DNA from: Amoebidium appalachense
Taxonomy: Eukaryota > Ichthyosporea
Length of the DNA stretch: 64,000 nucleotides
Reading direction: 5' to 3'
Assembly: GCA_963693365.1 (NCBI GenBank)
Contig: CAVNZM010000016.1
Coordinates: 6,138,001 to 6,202,000, forward strand
In this document: piece by piece, positions 10,785-24,216 of the stretch
Position numbering within the stretch: the first letter of the stretch is position 1
Layout: each line of letters starts with the position of its first letter
Translations under genes and position numbers: made by a program
Notes under the pieces: model-generated
The model's input: only the letters and a program-made list of their open reading frames with translations
What the model was told of the DNA's origin: nothing
Database searches by the model: none

Positions 10785-11052
10785 AACTTAAACCAACCTC
10801 CGTATCTACCATTTTAGACAAAATCGAGGATGATCCGATCGAGGATTTCGGATGGCCCTGTTGCGGCTCTTGAAATTCTCGAATCAATCAAGCGATAAAG
10901 GGCATGACGTCATTCTGACGTTTTGTAAACAAATGACGTCACATCCTTGATCACTTGATATGTCCGAGAATTTTAAGTAGCCGCGTCAGGGCCATCCGAA
11001 ATCCTCGATCGGATCATCCTCGAACGGGGCTTAAAATGGTAATTACGGACCT
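10785..11052. mobile_element. palindromic MITE/foldback-like element, copy 2
   Basis: The same family as 9411-9691. The left arm has CAAAATCGAGGATGATCCGA, the right arm has the mirror image ending near TTAAAATGGTAATTACGGAC, and the centre again has ATGACGTCA on both sides (10904-10941). It is diverged from copy 1 by scattered substitutions and lacks coding capacity. Confidence 0.8.
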
Positions 11053-11171
11053 TGCTTCAAGACGAGTAATTTGGAGCTCTTTCTTATGTTGAGCCGCAAC
11101 AGCGTTTTCTGGATCTGGAGATGAGCTGGTATACACTCAAAAAGCTCCGTTTTCTTCCTTTTCTCGCAGCG

Positions 11172-11205
<34 letters not shown>

Positions 11206-11313
11206 CCCCGCCCTGCCCCTTCCACCCACCCACCCTCCTCCTGCCCCATCCCCCCCCCCCCCCCCTCCACACACACACACACCCTTTCCCCTTTTCTTTC
11301 CCTCTTTCTTCTT

Positions 11314-11384
<71 letters not shown>

Positions 11385-11391
11385 TCTTTTT
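11172..11391. repeat. C-run, CA and (CT)n low-complexity block
   Basis: A 33-nt C-run, C-rich DNA, a short (CA)n near 11272-11282 and a (CT)n of about 65 bp at 11319-11391. Confidence 0.85.
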
Positions 11392-11465
11392 TTTGCGGTT
11401 AGACAGGGTTGGCCGGTGGTAACTAACCCATGAATTTGTTGGGTTTTTTTTTTTCAATTAATCGC

Positions 11466-11650
11466 CTAATAGGTGTGCAAATAAGCCCCCCCCCCCCCCC
11501 CCCCCGGGCCCTACATTCTGCAGATAAGAAGGGGGGGGGGGGGGGGGGGGGGGGAGTTTGCACTATGCAAATAAGGGTTGAAGGGCTACATTAGGAAAAT
11601 ACGGGGGGGGGGGGGGGGGGTTGCACTCTGCAAATAAGGGGGTTTTAAAT
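11466..11650. repeat. four diverged units of CTGCAAATAAG followed by G- or C-runs
   Basis: Units near 11471, 11517, 11563 and 11625 share (t)gca(a/g)ataag followed by a homopolymer: C-run in the first, G-runs in others. The spacing is irregular (about 45-60 bp). It looks like a local tandem duplication whose homopolymers have expanded. Confidence 0.6.
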
Positions 11651-12011
11651 TGTACACATGCATATCAGAAGTCTAAGGCTTGGTGGTTGGGAAGAATGCT
11701 CGGCTGGGTTTGAATCCGAGCATGGAAGCGTGTGCAGGGGTTTGTGCCTGCCGCAATGATGTTAATTGGTGGATGGAAGGCTTTGATGAATTTCGTGTTT
11801 TCTGTCCTTTTTTGTTTGATATTTTCCCCTCTTTTGATTAGTCACGGTTTCAAAAGTCACTCCGTTACTCGATTCAAGTCCATTTTGTTTTTGGTTCGAG
11901 GGGGGGAAGGTGGGGGGGTAGAGGGGAGACGACTTATAGTGCCCTATCCGACAGAATGCATTAGGTGAACAGGTGGCAAACAATCATTTTCAACTTGTGC
12001 CCCGGAGCGCC

Positions 12012-12392
<381 letters not shown>

Positions 12393-12592
12393 CAATACTA
12401 GGGGAAAAAACAAACAAAAAAAAAAAAAAACGCTTCCGATTGCCATCGGTCAAGCCAATCAAATGTTGGGCCACGTTCAACTGTTCCTTCTCAGTTATAA
12501 TATTGCCCGTGGCTTCTGTTTCCCAGGGTGCATCAAAGCAGGGCGGATACGGTTAAGGGGACCCAGGGAGGGGGTGAGTGGGTGGGTTGGAA

Positions 12593-12623
<31 letters not shown>

Positions 12624-12660
12624 TGGAGTGGTGGTGGTGATTGGAGGGGGGAAGGTGTGT

Positions 12661-12691
<31 letters not shown>

Positions 12692-12814
12692 GGGGGGGGT
12701 AAACGTTGCAGGGCCTGAATGCCTACTGGAGCCCTTGCGTCAGTGCCAATGAGTTTTTCAGAAAGCCACTTCGGAAGCTTATTTCAATTATTTTTTATTT
12801 CTTCCCGCCCCGTG

Positions 12815-12854
<40 letters not shown>

Positions 12855-13706
12855 TTCCAGCTATAGGGGAGAGGAAGGTGGAGACTCTTGAAGATTGGAC
12901 AGGCAAAGTGAAGGAGACTTCAAAAAAAAAAAAAAAAAAAAAAGGATAAGATGGGACTCCCGGAGGTTTTTGAAGGTGCAAGCATGAGATGTTCAACTTG
13001 GCAAAATATCAGAGCATAAAACGGATATTGTCTGCCTTAGGGAGGATAATTCTGCATTGCGTAGGCTCCTAGAATTCGACTAAAAATTTAAAGAGCAGAA
13101 TTAAAATTCTACTGATGCGCGTCAGCCCGAATCGATATAGATTTTGCATGGTGTCAGCAAACTTTTGACGGTGGAATAATTCTGCTTCAAAGCAAAAGCA
13201 GCCTGATAAGTCATGATTATTGATGCATGGGTGCTGCTCGAAAAGCTGAACTCCCGGTTCTGCTGATATGGTTGGCACTTAATTCAATCCCCGGAGTTGC
13301 CGGACTACGAGGGAGTGCAGTAAATCTGAGCAGGGAAATCATACAGCGGGGGAAAAGTTACATATCTTATGAAGCCGTTGAACGTGCAATGCACATTCAT
13401 GTCGCGGGGAGGATAAAAGCTGAGGATATGGGAATGGTGGTAGTTGGTTTTTATTTAATTTTATTTTGAATTAAATTAGGTCCAAATTTGGCCGTGCTAC
13501 TGCCTATATGAGAAGCCAGACAAATCTGATTAGCGACTCGTCTCATAAATCATATACATAGTGCCGGATCATTGCCATTTTAGGAGGGTTGCAATTGCCA
13601 TATATAGTAATGTTGAATATCCCCATGATCTGGAACAGGCTCGAAAATGGGACGAGGGTGCAAAGGACGAAGAAGGCTGGGGCTGTGGATTGTACATGCA
13701 TGCATG

Positions 13707-13753
<47 letters not shown>

Positions 13754-13866
13754 GGAGGGTGGGGTGGGTGTGGGGTGTGGGGGGATGTGGGAGGGGAAGG
13801 GTAGGGGGAGGGAAGAGGGGGGATCTGGTACGGGCGCTGCACAACACGGTTTGTGAGTGAGTGTGA

Positions 13867-13960
<94 letters not shown>

Positions 13961-14339
13961 ATGTGCATGTATCTGTTGCAACTTTTCTTACCCTAGAATG
14001 TTATGTGTTTGCCATTACTGTTATGTTTTTTCGGTCAGTGCTAATGATTCGCTTGGCAATTAATAGTCCGTTTGTGCCCATTACAAAGGGAAACTGTCAA
14101 ATACACAAAGGGCCTTATTACATGTATACAACCGAGAGGTGTTTCTAACTTCACTTTTCACTCAATTGCCCTTCTGCACACAAACGTGCTGGCATAACAA
14201 AGCATTCATAACAACAGTATTCAGCCAGTCTAAAACTAGCCTAAGAACCAAAGGCACAAACTCACTTGAAATGGCACTGTAACGAAAACATGAGCCATTC
14301 ACTGAACTGCCACCACAATTACATTTAGCTAACTACACT
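12393..14339. other. gene-free stretch with G-runs and (GT)n
   Basis: Unique AT-balanced DNA interrupted by G-runs (12593-12622, 12676-12699, 12817-12852), an A-run (12921-12943), and (GT)n at 13709-13750 and 13867-13958. No protein or RNA gene was recognised. Confidence 0.55.
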
Positions 14340-15665
14340 TCATACGACTTTGCTGATGCTGCATTGCATCACCACCCCACCCGTCTCATGAGCCACCACA
14401 TCCCCTTCTTCACGCCGCTTACTAATACTGTCCGCTTTCCTTACCACCTCAATAACGTCTTGTGCAATTGACGTTCCCTCACCCATCCTGGGGCCATGAT
14501 GCGTCGATACCTCGCTCGTTCCCTGGTTTCTCGTGGGCCACACAGAAGCATATGTGACTGGTTGAACGCGAGAATAATGCACCAAAATAAACAGACTGAT
14601 CTGCAGGCCGAAGATTAGAAAACCGCAATCATCCAGTAGAAGTGTTCGAACAGTGGGTGTGTCATCTGCACAATGTGTTGCCAGTGGTTTGTTATACACG
14701 GTAACCATTACTGTCGAAATCCACGCCGTAACGGTGCCGATCAACAGGAAGGTGAAAACGCAAACTGATTTCAAAGTCATTCTCCGTTGGAATGTGTTGT
14801 GACTATTTCCAATGGTCGGGCCCATAACGGACGTGTTCCGTTCAACCCCCGCTTGCACATTCACCTTAGGTAACCGTTGATTGTTCTTGTCATTGATTCC
14901 ATCAACTGACTGTCCGTGTGCGAGAAGTAGTCTCATTCTCCGGCGGCTGTGATGAATTAGACGTATGGTCTGGACTGTATGGATACCGAATAGAGCCGTT
15001 ATCGTCGTAACGCAGAGCGTCATCAACCCGCTCAAAGAACACGCATGGAATTTAGCGCTGAGTATACCTATGGCGTGCAGTAGTGTGATAAGGCAGCATA
15101 GGGCTATGGAGAGTCCGATAACGGTATAGGCGGTTCCTAGTGCCGCCCATTTGCTAAGGAAAAGCGTGTGTGCGGTTGCTTTAACAGAAGTTAAGGGTGC
15201 CAGCCGTTGAGACAGTAATGATTGCCACTTCACCATCGTTAAAGCAATGCCCAGTAGGAAGACGAGGCAAGTCAGGCAACGAAGGAAGTTAAACGATGTT
15301 TTTCCATACAGATCTCTGTACGAGAATGGGTCGGCCACTGTAGGCAACATGAAAAGCGATGATGTCAGTGCAACGAATACGATATGTTTTTCGTGTGGGC
15401 TGTCTAACGGCCGGAGTCCTGAACGTTTTACGTGTTGCCAAAACACGCACGATGTGTATAGCAGAAGCAGACATAGAAAAAAATTGTGTGTCCAGAACGG
15501 GATGTCATGGTGGGGACCCATGGATGCCGCCCAAGTCACGTTGCAATTCAAGGTAGTGTAGAATTTGGGGCACTGCATGCACTCCCCTGTGCTTGTGTTC
15601 GTGGTAGACATTTTATTTTTTAGCTTGGGCAGTACTTTTAGTGAATGATTTGGCAAAGTGGCCAA
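14340..15665 (-). CDS. seven-transmembrane protein of unrecognised family, single exon
   Basis: A 441-codon uninterrupted frame. The N-terminus (about 55 residues) has N-glycosylation sequons (NTS, NVT) and three cysteines, suggesting an outside N-terminus. Seven hydrophobic segments follow at about residues 57-79, 95-115, 123-150, 174-201, 206-234, 300-325 and 346-374. A basic loop (HHSRRRMRLL) and a longer polar loop lie between helices 5 and 6. The C-terminal tail of about 65 residues is polar and has a dibasic KRREEGD stretch. The 7-helix topology fits a receptor-like or TOM1/GPR137-like membrane protein, but I see no DRY, NPxxY or other family-defining motif, so no function is assigned. 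A second Met at 15611 (MSTTNTS) is an alternative start. It stands alone among intron-rich neighbours, which could mean retrocopy origin. Confidence 0.7.
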   Translation of the reverse strand: MATLPNHSLKVLPKLKNKMSTTNTSTGECMQCPKFYTTLNCNVTWAASMGPHHDIPFWTHNFFLCLLLLYTSCVFWQHVKRSGLRPLDSPHEKHIVFVALTSSLFMLPTVADPFSYRDLYGKTSFNFLRCLTCLVFLLGIALTMVKWQSLLSQRLAPLTSVKATAHTLFLSKWAALGTAYTVIGLSIALCCLITLLHAIGILSAKFHACSLSGLMTLCVTTITALFGIHTVQTIRLIHHSRRRMRLLLAHGQSVDGINDKNNQRLPKVNVQAGVERNTSVMGPTIGNSHNTFQRRMTLKSVCVFTFLLIGTVTAWISTVMVTVYNKPLATHCADDTPTVRTLLLDDCGFLIFGLQISLFILVHYSRVQPVTYASVWPTRNQGTSEVSTHHGPRMGEGTSIAQDVIEVVRKADSISKRREEGDVVAHETGGVVMQCSISKVV

Positions 15666-18369
15666 GGGATATAGGCTGCAGGTTGCGGTGCTACTGACCC
15701 ACAGCTACTTGGGCCTATAGGTAGAAGAGTATGGCATGGTGCAGCAAAATCATATTACATGACACCATTCGAAGACGTGTGCCATTCAGCGACATTGTGG
15801 TTTCGCCCCTGCTGACAAGGACAGTAAGTGATGCACTATACGTATCCAAAAATCACTTTGCAGAACTGTTGTCTAAGTTGCGCATACAAACGGCACTATT
15901 GATACCACAACAAGTCTCCCACGCTAGATGCTATTGTACTGTTGCTGTGTGTGTGCTGTGGTTCGCACTATAGTTTTGAATTGGAGGTATCCTACCAAGT
16001 GACTTGTAAGCTGAGCCAAAACGTACTTACAACGACAAAAAATCTACACTTTACAACTGTGTCGACGATTCTGCCAAAATGCCATAGTTGACGGCGATAT
16101 CGATGAGGATCTGTTGAGGCCGTTATCCTGGGCTACAAAAATGACCGTAGATTGAACTTCATTCATTGAAGACGGACGGTGTCGTGCATGCCGCTAATTT
16201 TTGAGGCTAGGCTCAATCCTTTTGCACCAGAAAACCCTCACCGAGCCAATATTTTCAAGCAAATATAGTATGGTAGTATGCGTCAGATATGTTGGTCCAC
16301 GCAGGTTAGAGGTAACTACCAGCTTGGTACCAAACATGCCGGTCTAAGGCGCCCTTACCCAGCTGCTAATAGCACACCCTGGCAGATCAGAATACTGGAG
16401 TCGATCCTATGGAATGATAGGTATGTGAGCGTAGGAAATGAATTCCGAACAAATGAGATGAACACTTTAAATGTCCCCACCTATTTAATAATGCAACAAA
16501 GAAATACAATGTCGAAAAAAATACAGGCTCTTCTTTTCCCTCCGATTATATTCTAAAGAAAACTCTACAAATCCTTAGTCGGTTCACTTATTAATTACCC
16601 CCGGGCCGGTCAACGGCGACCGTATCAGGCTGGTGTGGAAGGTCTCATGTGGAATGCATCCTGGCATGACGGTCAGAGAATCGAGCGGTGCGCAGTGCAG
16701 ATCTCATGCTATTTAAGTTGTTATACATGGCGGCTTAAAGGGCCGAAAAAACCTTCTTAATGAAGCTTTGTCCGCGTCCAGAGAATTATCGATCAATACT
16801 TTCGCCTTCATTTCTGTGTACCTATCTAATGACCACAATCACCAATTCACCATGTGTTCGGAACCATAATCATCATCACACGAGAACATCGGAATGCAAG
16901 GAATGCGCTATCATCCCCGCCCGGGTCGACACAACTCTGCATCATGTGCACGCGTGCACGTGTGGCTTGCGCGGCAAACAACTGGCGCAAGCAATTTTTC
17001 TTGTTATATAAAAATACTATATAGAAGTTACATAATACTTCCATCTCCACGGTGAACGGTTGTACTAGAATCTCACTAATCATTATTCTCTTAGTTGCAC
17101 TTAGAGCCAGGCGTGTTCAGTTCTTTCATTTGAAAAAGTATTGGACAAATTTTCATATTGGGCGGAGCCGTGCACGTGTGTGACACATGAACTTCGAAGT
17201 GTGTGTGTGTGCGCGCGCGTGCACGGTGTGTGTCTGTGTGTGCCATCATCCATGGCCATGGCCCACGGGGGGGCGCGGGCGCTTTTGGGCCGGGGGGAGG
17301 GGGGGGGGGGGGGGGAAGGTTCGGCCCATTCGGTCGGTGACACAGCGGCAAACTCTGCAAAACTTGAAAAGGGGCACATGAATACAGTTGCACAGTGTGC
17401 ACAATCATGACAGTGCGCATGCGTCTATCTGCATGGCAGTGCTGTACATGTATTATTATTCATCATCGCTAATATAAACACTATAAACTTTGCCCCCCCC
17501 CCCCCCCCCCCCCTCCAGATTGCCAAAGAAGGTCGGACGACTACTCGCTCGGATTGAATTGGCTATTTAATACCATTACCGTAACCACCAAACGTTCCAC
17601 GGCTGACTTTGTGATACAAAGAGAAAAAAAGAAGAGATACGGCTGACCTTGTTACGTATTCTTTTTTTTTTAAGGCTTTATAAAAACTTTTTTTTTGCAC
17701 GCCACAACTTCCCGTCCAAATTTCCATACTTGGTTAATCGTGCGATTGCACGCGAATTATTGGTCCATACAGAAGTTTTTGAGCGGCTCTCTACCAGAGA
17801 TTTTCTTTCTTTGTCATCATGCATATGCTGCAGCTGCGATAAGCCTAGCTTTGAGCTCGTTGATCTATGGTATGAACAACCACCGACCAAGTTGTGAGGA
17901 CCAAGTCATAGTTTATGCCAGCACGTCTGAGTACTGGTAGGAGTTTACAATGTGCATTTGATCAAATGCAAGAGCACTCTTGCAAGGCTGCATGTACCTC
18001 CTTGCCCAAGATACGATGAGTCCTGTGGCTATGTACATGTACACACACGTTTCACCTCTAGCTTATGTCGGTATTCAACACACGGGTTCATTAATATGGC
18101 AACGGCACAAAATTCAAAAAAAAAAAAAGAGACAGCACTACATAGGCAAAGACAATCGCATAATGAGACATTACTGCAATGTCCAAAATGACGCCCCGCT
18201 AGGAAACACCGACATAGACCTTAATTGCAAGTCACTACGTACTACTCAAACTTTTGTTTGTCATGCCAGGAGCGGCCATATTAATCGCAGATGATACACA
18301 AAAAAAGAAAAGAAAGCCCCTTCCCTTTAACGCACGAATAATCGTTTACTATTTCACCATTCACATAAC
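15666..18369. other. intergenic region without a recognised gene
   Basis: Mostly unique sequence, with a G-run near 17293-17316, a C-run near 17494-17513 and the dispersed repeat at 17668-17782. A tRNA-like patch near 16350-16420 is discussed under findings. Open frames are short and lack domains. Confidence 0.5.
17668..17782 (+). repeat. dispersed repeat, copy 2
   Basis: Matches 9829-9922: a T-run, gcacgccacaacttcccgtc, atttccatacttgg, tgcgattgcacgcgaattat and tggtccataca. It is a diverged member of the same unknown family. Confidence 0.65.
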
Positions 18370-18804
18370 TTACATATCGGTAGCAGCACCGACCTTGTAC
18401 GCAACGGTGGGAGCGATTCTGTGGATGGTAGTAGAAAACGATCGAAGATGGACCTCCTCTGGATTCTGGACGTAATGTGGGTCCGTTTCGTTCCACTGTT
18501 GCGGTGTCTCCATGTCTTTGTCGGCATACACCAAAAGCTCGAATGTGCCTGTGTGGTTTGATGATGTTAGGGATATCATAATGGCGGGGTGATGAGCGGA
18601 TGTATTAAAGAGGGGGTTGGGAAGGTTGTGTGTGTGTGCCTGTGTGTGTGTGTGGTGGTTAAGTGGAGATATGTGCCCCCCCCCCCCCCCGGGGGGGGGG
18701 GGGGGGGTGGGTGGGTGGGTGGGTGTTGGGGGGGAGAGTTGGGGGGGGGGGGGGGGGGATTCGCCACTGAAGGAAATTTTTTATTTTATTTTATATATAC
18801 CATA

Positions 18805-18838
<34 letters not shown>

Positions 18839-19151
18839 GGAGGGAAGAGAAGAGGGTGTGTAAGGGAAGGCCTTGAGTGGCAAGGGAGATGCAACGGCCA
18901 GGAAGGGTTGAGGGATGTGGGGTGTGTGAGTGTGTGTCTGTGTGTGTAGGGCGACAAGGGGGGGGGGGGGGGGGGGGGGGGGAGGGGATAAGAAACAGGA
19001 AATACTTCTGTAAGAATAATATCATATTGAAAAACCGTGCAGGTGTATGTGTGTGCGCTTGTTGTGTAGCATTCAGATGCACACCTTGCAATCTTGAAAG
19101 ATGACCCGGGTGAAGTGTGCGTGTGTGTGTGTGTGTTGGGGGGGGGAGAGT

Positions 19152-19190
<39 letters not shown>

Positions 19191-19756
19191 GTGGGGAGGG
19201 GGGTTATATAACATCGATATTGGAGGTTATGGAATATTCTCCCAGCAACAGTGTCAGGTAAGGAGGAGGGGCGGCGGCGGCCAGAGGGGGGGGGGGGGGG
19301 GGGGGGGGGGGGGATTTAGCTTGATATATGATGTGGAGGAGGGATCGCGCGGGTGGTATGTGGCAGGGAGGGGGAGAGAGGGAGTGGAGGTGTGGAAAAG
19401 ATAATAAATTTTTGAGTCGACAATAGATCTCTCTGCAGGGGTAAGGGAGAGCGGGTGATAGTGCCACAATTCAGTAGAAGAAATGAGGGGAGGTCGAGGG
19501 CAGTGGAGGGGGTGGTGATGGTGTGTGTGAGTGTGTGTGAGTGTACGTGTGTGTGTTTGTGTACGTGCGTGTTTGCTTGTTTTGGGAGGGGGGGAGGAGG
19601 GGGGGGGAGAGGGAGGAAGTGGGTAGGGGAGGCTTGGTGCCTACATTAAAGAATATAATGCAGGGCAGAGATTGGCATGCAATACAGCACATACAAAGGA
19701 GTTTTCAGAAGGATGACAAGAGCAAACTCCCCTTCAACCCTTCTTTGTGTGTGTGC

Positions 19757-19787
<31 letters not shown>

Positions 19788-20422
19788 CCCATGTCCGTGT
19801 GTGCTTGAGTGGGAGGGAGAGAGAGAGGGGGGGAGGGGGGGGGGGGGGGAGGGTGGGGAGGGGCGTACATGCGGTGTCTAGGGTGGGTAGGAATGTGTTT
19901 GAGGCCACAATCTGGCGAATCAAAAACTGAATTTCACGTTGGATGGCAGACTCCTCCTTTTGCTTGGGTGCACTGCATGCAACGAAATCAGAAGATGTAC
20001 CTAAATACTGGCATCGCAGTTTGAAAATTTGCAAAAAAAAGACATAAAGGGTCATCAATGAGTTATCAATCCCCCTCCTCCCCCCCCCCCCCCCCCCGCG
20101 CTCCGGCCCCCCATTCCTTTCCTACCAAACCGCCCACCATCAGCATCGTCAACCCTCCCCCCCTCCACCTTGGGCCCCCAATCTGCATCACATCCACTCG
20201 TTGCTCGTAACGCCTTTCTACGGGGAACACGCAGCGAAAGTTCGGATCCCGAGTCGAGGAGATGTAAGGGAAAGCCGCGGTACCAGATACTAGAGTGTAC
20301 CAATCGTACCGCACCCAATATAATCACCGCCCCCAACCGTCCCCCCCAAAACAAAAACAAACAAACAAACGAAAACAAACAAAACACCCTACTGGGGGTG
20401 CACGAACGTGCGCGTCGGCGCG

Positions 20423-20475
<53 letters not shown>

Positions 20476-21035
20476 TCCCCCCACCCCTTCTGTCTCCCTC
20501 TTTTGTTACTCCTCCTCATTTCCACTACTGTGTTTAGCTTCAAGTAACACACGACCCCCCCCCCCCCCCCCCCCCCCTCTCAACACACACACACACACCA
20601 CCTCCACTATCTCCGTCTTACCCTGATTTCACACTTTCCCACGCATTTACATACCATTTGCACTACCCCCAACAAAAACCCACCATCGGCCATTGTAGCA
20701 ACACTAATATCAGCATCACAAAAAGCCCCCCCCACCCCCCCCCTCCCTCCCTCCCTCCAATCACCACATACATCAACTAAAACCCAACTCAACCAGTAAC
20801 TTAATAACCATCGGAGCACAAAATTGGCACAAATAACCTCTTAAAACAAACACACGATTCCATCCACCTCTCACTCGTGTCTACTGTGCAGATTTTCTCC
20901 CATGCTGTACGGTGAGAGGGAGGCAGTCAGTAAAGGTAGTGGTGGTGGTGGCGAGCAAAGGTGGGGTGGGTGGGTATGGGAAGGGGGGAGGGGAGAGAGA
21001 TGGTGGAGGAAGGGGGTGTTTATGTGCGTGCGCAC

Positions 21036-21122
<87 letters not shown>

Positions 21123-21371
21123 ACCTTGTGGCAGTGACAGTTCTGTCACAGTCAATGTCAAACTGCCACCTCTCCAAGGCCTCCCCATTGTCTGCTCGGC
21201 TGATCAGAAGAATCAATTTCTGCGCATTGTGGTTGCCCAGCCACGCTGTGTGGGTGTGTGTGTACATGTATGTGCGTGTGTGTTGGGGGAGGGGGAAGGG
21301 GGGAAGGAGGGGGAGGGAGGGAGAGGGAGGGAGGAGGGGGAGATTGCAAGGGTGTTAATGAGTAAGGGGGG

Positions 21372-21403
<32 letters not shown>

Positions 21404-21501
21404 GGGGGGAGATTGCAAGGGTGTTAGTGAGTAAGGGAGGGCGTGAACCGTGTTTGTAAGAACAAGTGTGTGTTTTTTTGTTTACGTTTGTGTGTGTGTG
21501 T

Positions 21502-21556
<55 letters not shown>

Positions 21557-23020
21557 GTGAGTGAGTGAGTGAGTGAGTGAAGGGACCACATATGCTGGTC
21601 AATCGACCTTATAAAACCACGCGGGGGGAGGGGGGGGGGGGGGGGGGGGGGGGGGGATAAACAAGAAGAGAGCCACCTTAAACAGAATAACACTGGACAG
21701 GACCTCCCCCCGCCCGCCCCCCCCATTCTTTTTTTATAGTTGTATTTTTAAGGAGACTTGGGGGATGGTTTTCATAAAAATTGGGGGTGCGCAGCCGATC
21801 AAAATCAACCAAATTCCATGATTGATCCAGTCGGTCAACCGAGCCCGGAAGGTCTGAAAATTCAGCTTTCAATATAAACCCCATGTCATTTGTGAGAGAA
21901 TGAGCACAGAAACTTGCCCCGAAAAAAAAATCCTACTAATAAGTGGGGGGTAATTACATAATGGATGTTGATGTGTCAGCCCTTGGAAAAACCGATTTCT
22001 ACTCCCTCCATATATGCTTACGCTAAGCGATAACCGGCAACTCGAACCAGATTTTTTCACTGGTAGACATACATAAATCCTAACTAACCAACCCCCGCTT
22101 TATTATCAAAATTTCATTTTCTTCCCCGGTTTCTGCATTCATTCTCTCACAAATGACATGGGGTTTATATTGAAAGTTGAATTTTCAAACCTTCCGGGCT
22201 CGATTGACCGACTGGACTTATTATGGAATTCGGTCGATCTTGCTCGACTCCGCACCCCCAATTCCTATCCGAAAACCATCCCCCAAGTCTCCTTAAACAA
22301 ACGTCGAATATATCAAGAAATACCCGAGAAAACGCCAAAAGTTAGAACCAAAACAGGATACACCATAGACATATATGCACAGGGAAAATCCACATACATC
22401 TCAGAAATTCCAGGACCTCTTGAATATACTTTGCCAGTTTCACGTCAGTAGTGATCATAATGGGTACGCCGTATTTCTTGATGTCTGTGAACGTGTTGGG
22501 CGGGTAGATGCCCCGCTGGTACAGGATGCTGTGTGTGTGTGTGTGTGTGTGTGCGTGCATGTGTGAGTGAGTGTGCTCGTGCATGGCAGTGCGTGTGTGC
22601 CGGATGCATATATGGTGGACGCATCATGCGCCGGGGGGGGGAGGGGGGAGGGGGGGGGAGGGGGGGAGGGGGCGGTGTGTGTGTGTATGTGTGTGCGTGC
22701 GTGTGTGTGTGTGTGTGTGGGAGGGGGGGGGGGGGGGGGAGATTTAGCACACATTTCAAACAACCCGGAACCTCAGAAACTCAACACATCACAGCAGCAG
22801 GTAAGAAAAAAAACACGACCTGCTATCATAGGTGCTTCGGATCTAGACAGAGAACTCGAGTTCTTGTTCCCCGTTGCATGCGTTTTATGTATCCTTTTTA
22901 TTCCTTCGGCATTGTGGGTGGGTAGGTACGTGTGTGTGCTGAAGGAGGGGAGGGGGGGGGGGGGGGGAGGGGGAGGTGGAAATGGACGTGGGGCGGTTGG
23001 GTTTGTGCGTGCACACACGT

Positions 23021-23058
<38 letters not shown>

Positions 23059-23210
23059 TGGTGGTGGTGGTGGTGGGGGGGGGGGGGGGGGGGGGGGGGG
23101 AGGAGGGGGGAGTTGAGTTGCTCAGCATGCCACATTGGGAGATATGGAGAGAGAGGCTGGCAAGGGCTACTTCTAGGCTAATCCGAGATGCGGGGAGAGG
23201 GGGGGTTGGG

Positions 23211-23256
<46 letters not shown>

Positions 23257-23574
23257 ACGAGAGAGAGAAGGAGAGAGAGGGGGGGAGGGGGGGAGGACCA
23301 GCACGTGGAATGTGTCTGTGCCTGTTTGCCTGTGTGCGTGCATGTTCGTGCACACAGTCCGATGCCTGCGCTTAAAAGGTGATGTTTCGTGGTGTAATGG
23401 GCCTGCAGACGTACCGAGGGGGGGGGGGGGGGGGGGGGGGGGAGGATGGGGGCACCCTTTCCCTATTCATGCAAGCAAATGGAGGGGACGGAACGTAAGG
23501 ATGGGTCGAACAGAGGGAGACACGTGGTGGTGAACATGGTCGTGGGGGGGGGGGGGGGGGGGGAGGGGCGGGGG

Positions 23575-23625
<51 letters not shown>

Positions 23626-24017
23626 GGGGGGGAGGGGTTGAAAGGGACCCACCTGTTGATTGCATAGCCTGAGAATTCCAAAGGGCACCAGCAGGTTTTT
23701 TGTTTTTTTGAGGCGGGGAAGGGGGGAGAAGGGGGGGAGGGGGGAGGGAGAGACGGGGATGAGTATACTACTCTGAAAACTAGTACCTGCAAGTATATAC
23801 AAGGAAAGCACTAAACTTGCTCGGTCATTGATGTTGCAAGTGCTTGGGCCTATCGGCTATGGGGTTTGGGCCATAGGTGAAACTTCCTCACAGATAGAGA
23901 TGTTCGCCCTTTCGATTGCTGCCAAAATACAGAAAAATGGACGAAACTAAAAACATTCAATCGACCCTATAGGGGCTCGCAGGGGGCAACCTTGAAATCA
24001 TTAACAAAGAATATAGC

Positions 24018-24110
<93 letters not shown>

Positions 24111-24170
24111 AGCGTGAACACACATTTGGATGTGTTGGTGGTGGCGGTGGTGGTGATGGGTATGTGTGTG

Positions 24171-24216
<46 letters not shown>

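Noticed and set aside
11680-11735. tRNA gene suggested by GGTTTGAATCC near 11708
   Set aside because: The surrounding 8-bp stem (ATGCTCGG/CCGAGCAT) encloses a 12-base loop, not a 7-base T-loop, and no D-arm or acceptor stem is seen.
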